The translations under genes were made by a program, and so were the position numbers. Positions 1-6,582 of a DNA stretch of 9,167 nucleotides are shown here, piece after piece; position 1 is the first letter of the stretch; the number at the start of each line of letters is the position of its first letter. This DNA comes from Bacteroidota bacterium (lineage in GTDB: Bacteria > Bacteroidota > Rhodothermia > Rhodothermales > UBA10348). The stretch lies in assembly GCA_018623785.1 (NCBI GenBank), contig JAAZVD010000043.1:1-9167 (forward strand), read 5' to 3'. A model generated the notes under the pieces. That model worked only from the letters and a program-made list of their open reading frames with translations, did not search any database and was not told where the DNA came from.

Positions 1-139
1 CTCGCCATGAGGGCGGCCTGACGATACGATGACAAGGCTATTCAGGAAGTTCACACCCCTTGTCGCTACGATTGGAATCCCCGGGGCGGGTCCGTGTGTA
101 TGACCCGACTATCCGTATTCAACCACCCCGACCTTCCCC

Positions 140-2233
140 ATGGCCTCTTCCGCTTTCAACCGCATCATGGTTACCGCGGCCCTGCCGTACGCCAACGGCC
201 CCGTCCACCTGGGTCATTTGGCCGGCGCATACTTGCCTGCTGACCTGTTCAGTCGCTTCCAGCGCATGAAAGGCGAGGACGTCGTATTCGTCTGTGGATC
301 CGACGAAATGGGTGTAGCCATCATGGTACGGGCTCGTAACGAGGGCATCGACCCGCAGGATCTGGTAGACCGCTACCATCCGATGATTGAGAAGGCGTTT
401 GCTGGTTTCGGCATGAGTTTTGATCACTACGGCCGGACCACATCGCCCATTCATGCCGAGACCAGTCAGGACTTCTTCCGCACCCTGGCCAGCAAAGATG
501 TATTCGCCCTCAAGACAGAAGAACAGCTCTACGATCCGGAGGCCGGCATTTTCCTGGCGGACCGTTTCGTGGTGGGGACGTGTCCATCGTGTGGCAACGA
601 GAATGCCTACGGCGATCAGTGTGAGAAATGTGGGTCGACGCTCAGCCCCAAAGAGCTCATTAATCCGCGTAGTACGTTATCGGACGCCACGCCCGAATTG
701 CGGGAGACCACACACTTCTATCTTCCGCTCGGAGATTTCCAGGGTCGATTGGATCAGTGGATCAGTACTCACCCCGAATGGAAGCCGAATGTGCTCGGGC
801 AGGTGCGCAGCTGGCTCAATGACGGATTGAAAGATCGAGCCATTACGCGCGATGTGCCGTGGGGTGTTCCTGTTCCGAAAGATGTGGCTGACGAGCTAGG
901 AATCGATGCCGAGGGAAAAGTCATCTATGTGTGGTTCGACGCACCTATCGGCTATATTTCCGACACGAAGGAATGGGCTCTTAAGCAAGGCGATCCCGAA
1001 GCGTGGAAGCCGTACTGGCAGGCGGACGACACGCGCCTCGTGCATTTCATCGGCAAGGACAACATCGTCTTCCATTGCCTGATGTTTCCGGCCATGTTGA
1101 TGGCGCATGGAGACTACACGTTGCCCGAGAATGTGCCGGCCAACGAGTTCCTGAACATTGAGGGAGAGAAACTGTCCACGAGTCGGGGTTGGGCGGTGTG
1201 GCTGCATGAGTACCTGGAGGACTTCGAGCCCGATTTGCTGCGCTATGCCTTGGCCACGATGCTCCCTGAAACGAAAGATGCCGACTTCAACTGGAGCGAA
1301 TTCCAGACGCGTGTCAACTCGGAATTGGCCGACGTGCTGGGCAACTTCGTCAACCGGACCCTCACGTTTGCCGCCCGCTTTGCCGACGGTAAGGTGCCGG
1401 AACTGGTCCATCCTTCGGCAGCGGACACGGCCGCCCTGCAAGAACTTGCGACCTTTCCGGATCGCATAGGGAAGGCCTACGACAGCTACCGCAACCGGGA
1501 AGCTGTGTTTGAGACTATGGCCCTCGCACGTCTGGGCAACAAGTATTTCAACGACACCGAGCCTTGGCACACGCGCAAGTCCGACCCTCAGGCTTGCGCC
1601 AATACGATCCACGTTTCGCTGCAAATCTGTGCGTCCCTGTCGGTCCTGATGGAGCCTGTTTTGCCGTTCTCAGCGGAAAAGCTGCGTTCCATGCTGCGCC
1701 TTGACGGAGTGCGTGCGTCGATGCCCGCGGGTGTCCAGGGAGAGATCGGTTGGGACCAGGCGGGCCGCCCGCTGCTTTCGCCCGGTCATGAGTTGGGCGA
1801 ACCCGGCATTCTTTTCACCAAGATTGAGGACGACGTGATTGAAGAGCAGAAAGCCAGACTCGGCGCTACCCCGGAAGGGCAGGAAGAAGAATCTCCTCAT
1901 GAGCCGGTAAAGGACGTCATAACGTACGATGACTTTGCCAAGTTGGACTTCCGCATGGGTACGATCATAGAAGCTGAGGAGATGCCAAAGTCAAAGAAGC
2001 TGGTCAAAACCATAGTTGACCTTGGCTTCGAGAAGCGTCAAATCCTGGCGGGCATCAAAGAGCACTTTGAGCCTCAAGCGCTGATTGGCAAGCGTGTGGC
2101 CGTAGTAGCCAACCTGGCACCGCGCAAGATGATGGGCACCGAAAGTCAGGGTATGATTCTGATGGCGGAAGATCGCGAAGGCGCCCTCTTCCTGATGAAC
2201 TCCGACGGCGAGAACGGATCCGTTATCCGGTAA
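140..2233 (+). CDS. metG: Methionyl-tRNA synthetase (class I, with C-terminal tRNA-binding domain)
   Basis: This cytoplasmic enzyme charges tRNA-Met with methionine using ATP, and so supplies both initiation and elongation. The 697-residue product shows the class I signatures: HLGH at residues 23-26 (HIGH motif), after the PYANGP segment, and KLSTS at 344-348 (KMSKS loop). A zinc knuckle of two CxxC pairs lies at C148/C151 and C161/C164, inside the connective insertion. The anticodon-binding helical region follows, and from about residue 597 to the end there is an EMAP-II-like tRNA-binding domain (DFAKLDFRMGTI), which supports dimerisation and tRNA affinity in long MetG forms. The length is close to the 677 residues of the E. 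coli enzyme, so the gene looks complete. The ATG at 140 gives a normal N-terminus but has no Shine-Dalgarno sequence in front of it. The 139 bases upstream contain no gene I can support; a TTGGAA at 72-77 could be a -35 element, but no convincing -10 goes with it. The gene converges on lpdA. Confidence 0.98.
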   Translation: MASSAFNRIMVTAALPYANGPVHLGHLAGAYLPADLFSRFQRMKGEDVVFVCGSDEMGVAIMVRARNEGIDPQDLVDRYHPMIEKAFAGFGMSFDHYGRTTSPIHAETSQDFFRTLASKDVFALKTEEQLYDPEAGIFLADRFVVGTCPSCGNENAYGDQCEKCGSTLSPKELINPRSTLSDATPELRETTHFYLPLGDFQGRLDQWISTHPEWKPNVLGQVRSWLNDGLKDRAITRDVPWGVPVPKDVADELGIDAEGKVIYVWFDAPIGYISDTKEWALKQGDPEAWKPYWQADDTRLVHFIGKDNIVFHCLMFPAMLMAHGDYTLPENVPANEFLNIEGEKLSTSRGWAVWLHEYLEDFEPDLLRYALATMLPETKDADFNWSEFQTRVNSELADVLGNFVNRTLTFAARFADGKVPELVHPSAADTAALQELATFPDRIGKAYDSYRNREAVFETMALARLGNKYFNDTEPWHTRKSDPQACANTIHVSLQICASLSVLMEPVLPFSAEKLRSMLRLDGVRASMPAGVQGEIGWDQAGRPLLSPGHELGEPGILFTKIEDDVIEEQKARLGATPEGQEEESPHEPVKDVITYDDFAKLDFRMGTIIEAEEMPKSKKLVKTIVDLGFEKRQILAGIKEHFEPQALIGKRVAVVANLAPRKMMGTESQGMILMAEDREGALFLMNSDGENGSVIR

Positions 2234-2244
2234 GACGGGAAGGA

Positions 2245-2282
2245 TTTCTGCGGTCCGGCTGCAGGCAGCCGGACCGCAGAAA
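2245..2282. terminator. Intergenic hairpin between convergent metG and lpdA
   Basis: A perfect 17-bp inverted repeat (arms 2245-2261 and 2266-2282, loop CAGG) fills most of the 56-bp gap between the metG stop codon (2231-2233) and the lpdA stop codon (2290-2292). The position and the strong GC-rich stem fit a shared bidirectional terminator or 3'-end hairpin. It is atypical because the flanks are TTT before and AAA after the stem on the plus strand, the reverse of the usual A-stem-T arrangement. Neither transcript therefore has a U-tract directly after the hairpin. On the minus strand only a pyrimidine-rich TCCTTCCC follows. Confidence 0.75.
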
Positions 2283-2289
2283 AAGGTCC

Positions 2290-3708
2290 CTAGATGTTGA
2301 TCGGCACTCCGTAGGCGGCACGCGTGGCTTCCATGACAGCCTCCGACAGCGTCGGATGCGGGTGGATGGACTCCATGATTTCATGCGCTGTGGTTTCAAG
2401 CGTACGAGCCGTGACGGCTTCGGCAATCATCTCCGTGGCGTCGTAGCCGATGATGTGACAGCCCAAGAATTCGCCGTACTTGGCATCGTAGATAACCTTG
2501 ACGAAGCCTTCGTTGTGCCCCATGGCTGCGGCTTTTCCAGATGCAGTGAAGGGGAATTTGCCTACTTTCACCTCGTATCCAGCCTCTTTAGCAGCATCCT
2601 CCGTGTAGCCAACGGAGGCTACCTGCGGCTGGCAGTAGGTACAACCCGGGATGTTGTTCTTGTTGAGCGGGTGCACGTCTTCGCCGGCAATCTTCTCGAC
2701 GCAAATAACCCCTTCGTGGCTGGCTTTGTGGGCAAGCCATGGCGGTCCGGCCACGTCGCCAATCGCGTAGACGCCCGGAGCGCTGGTCTGGCACCATTCG
2801 TTGATGACTATGGCGCCCCTTTCCGTTTTGACGCCGGCTTTCTCCAAGCCAAGGTCCTCGATGTTGCCGACGACGCCGACTGCGGAGAGGACCTGGTCGC
2901 ATTCGATGATTTCGTCGCCCTTCTTGGTTTCAACCGTAACCTTGAGGGTTTTGCCTTTCGTATCCACGTTCTTGACCATGGAGCTGGTCATGACCTTGAT
3001 GCCGGCCTTCTTGAAGACCCGAGCCAACTCTCGGCTGACATCCTTGTCTTCGACGGGGACGATGCGGTCCTGCAATTCGATGATTGTCACCTCCGTCCCC
3101 ATGTGATGGTAGAAGTAGGCAAACTCGACCCCGATGGCACCGGCGCCGCAAATAACCAGTCTCTTTGGCTGCTTGGTTTGCAGTAGCGCCTCTTTGGAGG
3201 ATATGATTTTCTCGCCGTCAAAGGGCAGCGAGGGAAGCTCGCGAGGGCGAGCACCGGTGGCCACGATGATGTGCTTTCCGGAGATGGTCTCTTTCTTGCC
3301 GACCTTTTTGCCGTCCATATCCGTGGAGGGCTCGATGTCCACGTTGCCGTTACCTGCAAGTCGGGCGTGACCGTAGTGCACCTCGACCTTGTTCTTGTTC
3401 ATCAGGTAATCGACACCCTTGTTCATCTTGCCGGCCACGTCCCGGCTACGACCGATGACTTTGTCGAACTCGGCCTTGATGGCGCCTTCGGCCTTGAGAC
3501 CATAGGCGTCAAGATGCTTGGTGTACTCCATGATCTCGGCGCTCTTGAGGAGTGCCTTGGTCGGAATGCAACCGATGTTGAGGCATACACCGCCGAGTTT
3601 GTTCTTCTCGACAATGGCGGTCTTGAGACCAAGTTGGGTGGCGCGGATGGCGGTTTCGTAGCCGCCGGGGCCCGAGCCGATGACAATGACGTCGTATGAT
3701 GCGGCCAT
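2290..3708 (-). CDS. lpdA: Dihydrolipoyl dehydrogenase (E3)
   Basis: This FAD flavoprotein reoxidises dihydrolipoamide on the E2 subunit or H protein of the pyruvate and 2-oxoglutarate dehydrogenase complexes and the glycine cleavage system, passing electrons to NAD+. Visible motifs in the 472-residue product are the FAD-binding GSGPGG at 11-16, the redox disulfide C42/C47 in GGVCLNIGCIPTK, the ATGARPR segment near 150, the NAD-binding GAGAIG at 188-193, the second FAD contact GD at 317-318, and the C-terminal catalytic pair H451/E456 in HPHPTLSE. The length matches E. coli Lpd (474 residues) and all catalytic residues are present. The ATG at 3708 begins MAASYDVIVIGSG, right for the family, with no Shine-Dalgarno sequence. 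No E1 or E2 genes are adjacent, so this may be a stand-alone E3 shared by several complexes. It lies 98 bp downstream of rpiB on the same strand; no confident promoter could be picked out in that gap, so it may be co-transcribed or have its own weak promoter. Confidence 0.97.
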   Translation of the reverse strand: MAASYDVIVIGSGPGGYETAIRATQLGLKTAIVEKNKLGGVCLNIGCIPTKALLKSAEIMEYTKHLDAYGLKAEGAIKAEFDKVIGRSRDVAGKMNKGVDYLMNKNKVEVHYGHARLAGNGNVDIEPSTDMDGKKVGKKETISGKHIIVATGARPRELPSLPFDGEKIISSKEALLQTKQPKRLVICGAGAIGVEFAYFYHHMGTEVTIIELQDRIVPVEDKDVSRELARVFKKAGIKVMTSSMVKNVDTKGKTLKVTVETKKGDEIIECDQVLSAVGVVGNIEDLGLEKAGVKTERGAIVINEWCQTSAPGVYAIGDVAGPPWLAHKASHEGVICVEKIAGEDVHPLNKNNIPGCTYCQPQVASVGYTEDAAKEAGYEVKVGKFPFTASGKAAAMGHNEGFVKVIYDAKYGEFLGCHIIGYDATEMIAEAVTARTLETTAHEIMESIHPHPTLSEAVMEATRAAYGVPINI

Positions 3709-3806
3709 GGACTGAAATCAGGGATTGGATGGACGTTCGATGGGGTGAAAAATACGGTCTGGTTGGCCTACAGGAATTGAGAGAGGGTGAATAACAACGG
3801 CGCGGG

Positions 3807-4448
3807 TCATCTGCGCAGGAATCGCTCCTCAATGTCTGCCATTTTGCTCACCCGCCGTTCATGTCGACCGCCCTCGAAGTCGCTAGTCAGGAATACCTTG
3901 ACAATCCGATGGACGACTTCAATACCCATAGTTCGGCTCCCGAGTGTCAACACATTCGCATCGTTGTGCGCTCGTGCATTCCAGGCAGCGAACTCCGTGT
4001 ATCCACATGCCGCCCGCACGCCAGGTACCTTGTTGCAGGCAATGGCGCTCCCTACGCCGACCCCGTCAATCATGATACCCCGACCGGCTTTACCGTCAGC
4101 CACCAACCGGGCTACAGCGTAGGCAAAGTCAGGGTAATCACAGGCCTGCGGCGAGTCTGTACCGACATCCACGACCTGGTAGCCACTCTGCTCCAGCATC
4201 TTCAGGATCTCGACTTTCATGGCGTAACCGCCATGATCAGATCCGATGCAAACGATGGGATTCTCGGAGGATGGCGCAGACGGGTCATCGACAGGCTGGG
4301 AAGCCGGCTGCAGCGTTATGCCCAGCGACCGGGCAGTATCGAGAGCCAAGGGCGTGACCACAGCATTGGCCGGTACACTCAATACAGAGCGACCCTGGGC
4401 CTTTGCATCCCGCACATCCCGTTCACTTATGACCGTTCGACCTCCCAT
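3807..4448 (-). CDS. rpiB: RpiB/LacA/LacB-family sugar-phosphate isomerase with N-terminal extension and altered active site
   Basis: The C-terminal part (about residues 65-213) is a clear RpiB fold. The family interconverts ribose 5-phosphate and ribulose 5-phosphate in the pentose phosphate pathway. Conserved elements are GSDHGGY at 69-75 (phosphate/ring-opening D71, H72), DYPDFA at 104-109, NKVPGVRAA at 139-147, HND at 161-163, and the phosphate-binding arginines R195 and R199 in GGRHERRV. Two active-site positions differ from E. coli RpiB: the catalytic Cys of ICGTGVG is Asp128 here (IDGVGVG), and the Thr two residues later is Val130. A cysteine occurs at 138 instead. Residues 1-64 are extra compared with the roughly 150-residue family: an ISERDVRDAKAQG segment, then VTPLALDTARSLGITL, then a Pro/Ser-rich linker. 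The extension is in frame, and the ATG at 4448 is the only start near the promoter gap; it has no clear Shine-Dalgarno sequence. Family membership is secure, but the isomerase reaction and the substrate are not; symbol given by family only. Confidence 0.88.
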   Translation of the reverse strand: MGGRTVISERDVRDAKAQGRSVLSVPANAVVTPLALDTARSLGITLQPASQPVDDPSAPSSENPIVCIGSDHGGYAMKVEILKMLEQSGYQVVDVGTDSPQACDYPDFAYAVARLVADGKAGRGIMIDGVGVGSAIACNKVPGVRAACGYTEFAAWNARAHNDANVLTLGSRTMGIEVVHRIVKVFLTSDFEGGRHERRVSKMADIEERFLRR

Positions 4449-4458
4449 GGCGTGAAGC

Positions 4459-4491
4459 TACACCTTGTATAGAGCCCATGCAAAAGGTGTA
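4459..4491. promoter_or_regulatory. 8-bp inverted repeat upstream of rpiB, possible operator
   Basis: In the 73-bp gap between the envC-like gene and rpiB, TACACCTT (4459-4466) is mirrored by AAGGTGTA (4484-4491), with a 17-base spacer that includes TATAGA on the plus strand. Read on the minus strand, the spacer contains TTGCAT and TATAC, which could be promoter elements for rpiB. The arms are centred about 25 bp apart. No T-run follows, so a terminator is unlikely. Calling it an operator is an inference. Confidence 0.25.
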
Positions 4492-4521
4492 TGATCCGTT
4501 TGAGCAAGAGCAGTGATATTC

Positions 4522-5751
4522 TCAGGGTCTGGCCAGCCAGGCCTGCGGGTCCACGGGTTGCCCATCCTTGAAGATGGCAAAAAATACGGATTCTCCGCGT
4601 GGTTCGGCGTTTGTGCCAGAGCGCCCGATCAGTTGTCCGGCTCCAACCTCATCCCCTTCGCTGACATAAAACAGGGAAAGATTACCGTACACCGTATGGA
4701 AGCCGCCGTGCTCGATAATCGCGAACCGACCCATATCCGGAATGATGTCGATGGTGGAGACCCGACCACCAAAGACCACCATGACCTCCATGGAGGGGCC
4801 TGAGTCGATCAAGATGCCCGGATTGGGCGTTCGTGTTCCAAATTCAGGATGAATGATCTCACCAAATGGTTCTACCACGGGTCCTTTTGTCGGCCACGGC
4901 AGCGAACCTTGCACGCCGTCGAATGAAGCCGTCATTTCTCGCGCAGACAGACCTCGGCGATCGGTCCGCGGGGCGCTTGTACCGCTCGCAATGAGCGCCT
5001 GTATTTGATCCATGAGTTGTTGCTCTGTGGACCGCTTCTCCGTCAGAGACTCTGCTCTGTTCTCTTTTTCTTGTCGAATGGATTGGATTTCGCGACGTAC
5101 CGTGCCTAGCAACCCCACCAGATTTTCCTGTTCCCGATCCACCGCTCCGAGCATGACCTCGGTTTCAGCAAGCCTTTGCTGCATTTCTCCCCGTTGTTGC
5201 GTCAGGGCATCTGTCGTGGTTTGCAGGCCTTCCAGACGGGAGCGTCGTTCCCGGGAAAACCGTCTCAGATAGTTGACCCGCACCAACATCTGGTTGATGG
5301 ATGATGCCGACAAGATCAGTGCTGCGTCGTGCTGTCGTCCGTACCTGTAGGCATGGGATGCGCGCTCCCGATACTCTGAGCGCAGGTCATTCAACTCTTG
5401 ATTCAGGGTCCCTATGGCCTGCTGAAGGGAGTCTCTTTCGAAGATGAGTTGCTCAATACGTGTATTGTAGGTGCGCACCAGGGCTTCGCGCAGTGAGAGT
5501 TGGCGGTTCAGGTCGGAGAGTCGACTTTGTTTTTTCTGCTCGTTCAGGGTGGCCTCCTCGAGCAATCGCTCCTCTTCCGCGATGTTCTGACGAAGCTCCT
5601 CCAACCGCCTTTCTGTAGCTGTCAGGGCTTGTGACCACGACGTGGTCGGGACGAGAGCGACTACGAGCATCACACCGAGAAGTGCGGTAATCCGCTGCGG
5701 TAATCCACTCCGTAGTGTCATGGTATGGTGCCCGTTAAGAGTTGTCATCAT
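4522..5751 (-). CDS. EnvC-like murein hydrolase activator (coiled coil plus degenerate LytM/M23 domain)
   Basis: This is an exported, periplasm-facing protein related to EnvC, which activates amidases that split septal peptidoglycan. From the ATG at 5751 it has 409 residues: a signal peptide to about residue 42 (hydrophobic ITALLGVMLVVALV, cleavage after SQA), a long Glu/Arg/Gln-rich coiled coil from about 45 to 260, a linker, and a LytM domain from about 285 to the end that closes with QPVDPQAWLARP, much like the EnvC tail. The metalloprotease residues are missing: the first His of HxGxD is Asn310, its Asp is Leu314, and the HxH pair is Ser388/Phe390. Only H348 remains, so it should not cut peptidoglycan itself. 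The ATG at 5751 overlaps the TGA of the lipoprotein gene as ATGA and is preceded by GGGGAG. A GTG at 5769 and ATGs at 5748 and 5721 are alternatives; the last gives the most usual signal peptide. The overlap implies translational coupling. Confidence 0.9.
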   Translation of the reverse strand: MMTTLNGHHTMTLRSGLPQRITALLGVMLVVALVPTTSWSQALTATERRLEELRQNIAEEERLLEEATLNEQKKQSRLSDLNRQLSLREALVRTYNTRIEQLIFERDSLQQAIGTLNQELNDLRSEYRERASHAYRYGRQHDAALILSASSINQMLVRVNYLRRFSRERRSRLEGLQTTTDALTQQRGEMQQRLAETEVMLGAVDREQENLVGLLGTVRREIQSIRQEKENRAESLTEKRSTEQQLMDQIQALIASGTSAPRTDRRGLSAREMTASFDGVQGSLPWPTKGPVVEPFGEIIHPEFGTRTPNPGILIDSGPSMEVMVVFGGRVSTIDIIPDMGRFAIIEHGGFHTVYGNLSLFYVSEGDEVGAGQLIGRSGTNAEPRGESVFFAIFKDGQPVDPQAWLARP

Positions 5752-6575
5752 CTCCCCAAGTCTATCCACTGTGCTTCAGAGGTTGCCTTCAAAGCGAAGG
5801 TCAGATGGTCCGGTTGCAGCTCTATCCGGTGCCATGCCATGCTGATGCGCATGTTCTCACCAGGGCGGGAGAGGGCCATGCGGCGGGGAATGGTTTCCCC
5901 TTGGACGTCGATAAAGTCCGAGTACCATCGCTGTTCCAGAAGCGTACCGTCGGCGTCCCACTCTTTGATGGCCACTACCCGCCAAAGAGCGGGGTCTATG
6001 GTGTAGCGCAGCCTCCCGTCTCTGCTAGTCAGAAGGTACAGGGTCGAATCGGTATCCACATGCCATGATCCGTCCATCTTGGGTTGTTCGAATCCCGTGG
6101 CCAGTTCAACCATGTTCAGTCCAGCCACAGCACCAGGAAGCATCCCGGCTACGCGTTCCGGGGATCCGGTCCAAACGATCTTCTCAATACGGTCATACAC
6201 CCAGGCAGAGTCCGGCGTAACCAGAACTCTGGCGCCTTCCACGCCCAGCGGGAACGTGACGCGAGCAAGGAGGGACTCCGGATGGAGATAATCGATTTTG
6301 GCCGTAAAGCGACCGCTTTCCTCTGGAGAGGATAGGGCAATACGGGCTTCCGCGTACAACCGATTCATGGATGAAGGGTAGGCGGGAAGGCGCTCCAGAA
6401 TGTCAGCAGCGGTGTGATATGGAAACTGATCTGGAAGTGAGCCCGACGACGTTCGGATCGGGTTCGATGTCATACATCCTGCCCCCAGCCCGACGATTAG
6501 CACAAGCCATATCGTCTGCATGACGATGCGTGGCAGGCTGCTGGTGCTGGTGTAGTGGGACTGTCCGGATTGCAT
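5748..6575 (-). CDS. DUF4292-family outer-membrane-type lipoprotein
   Basis: This is a probable lipoprotein of the DUF4292 family, of unknown function, whose predicted beta-rich fold resembles LolA/LolB lipoprotein carriers. From the ATG at 6575 it has 275 residues. A hydrophobic stretch (IWLVLIVGL) ends in GAGC, so the lipidated cysteine would be residue 34; the -3 position is Gly rather than the usual Leu. The body includes GVEGARVLVTPDSAWVYDR, typical of the family, and alternating beta-like segments to the C-terminus. The open frame extends to an ATG at 6668, inside the upstream TPR gene, but the segment it adds (NWLNGPCPVLPRH...) looks like a shadow of that gene. The 6575 start leaves a 7-bp gap to the TPR stop. 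An ATG at 6521 would give a shorter signal peptide with no Shine-Dalgarno sequence. The end overlaps the envC-like start. Co-occurrence with the TPR and EnvC-like genes suggests an envelope role, perhaps in lipoprotein or cell-wall handling; this is inference. Confidence 0.82.
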   Translation of the reverse strand: MQSGQSHYTSTSSLPRIVMQTIWLVLIVGLGAGCMTSNPIRTSSGSLPDQFPYHTAADILERLPAYPSSMNRLYAEARIALSSPEESGRFTAKIDYLHPESLLARVTFPLGVEGARVLVTPDSAWVYDRIEKIVWTGSPERVAGMLPGAVAGLNMVELATGFEQPKMDGSWHVDTDSTLYLLTSRDGRLRYTIDPALWRVVAIKEWDADGTLLEQRWYSDFIDVQGETIPRRMALSRPGENMRISMAWHRIELQPDHLTFALKATSEAQWIDLGR

Positions 6576-6582
6576 GGAGTAC

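Noticed and set aside
1..30. Possible start of a divergent minus-strand gene (ATG at 8) or the tail of a plus-strand gene (TGA at 19-21 or 28-30)
   Set aside because: Only two to nine codons lie in the window, too few to support any call.
72..104. Possible metG promoter (TTGGAA ... TATGAC)
   Set aside because: The spacing is 21 bases and the -10 match is only 3/6, no better than chance in this sequence.
896..1624. 242-codon open frame antisense to metG
   Set aside because: Its frame lies wholly within the conserved metG catalytic core, the translation has no recognisable domain, and long antisense frames are common in GC-rich genes.
2356..3186. 276-codon open frame antisense to lpdA
   Set aside because: lpdA is certain by its motifs; the antisense product is rich in Val/Asp/Phe runs that mirror lpdA codons and has no domain or start signal.
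3709..3806. Possible lpdA promoter (minus-strand TTGTTA with a weak -10, or a TATTTTTC resembling the Bacteroidota -7 box)
   Set aside because: Neither candidate has both elements at correct spacing, so no site is annotated.
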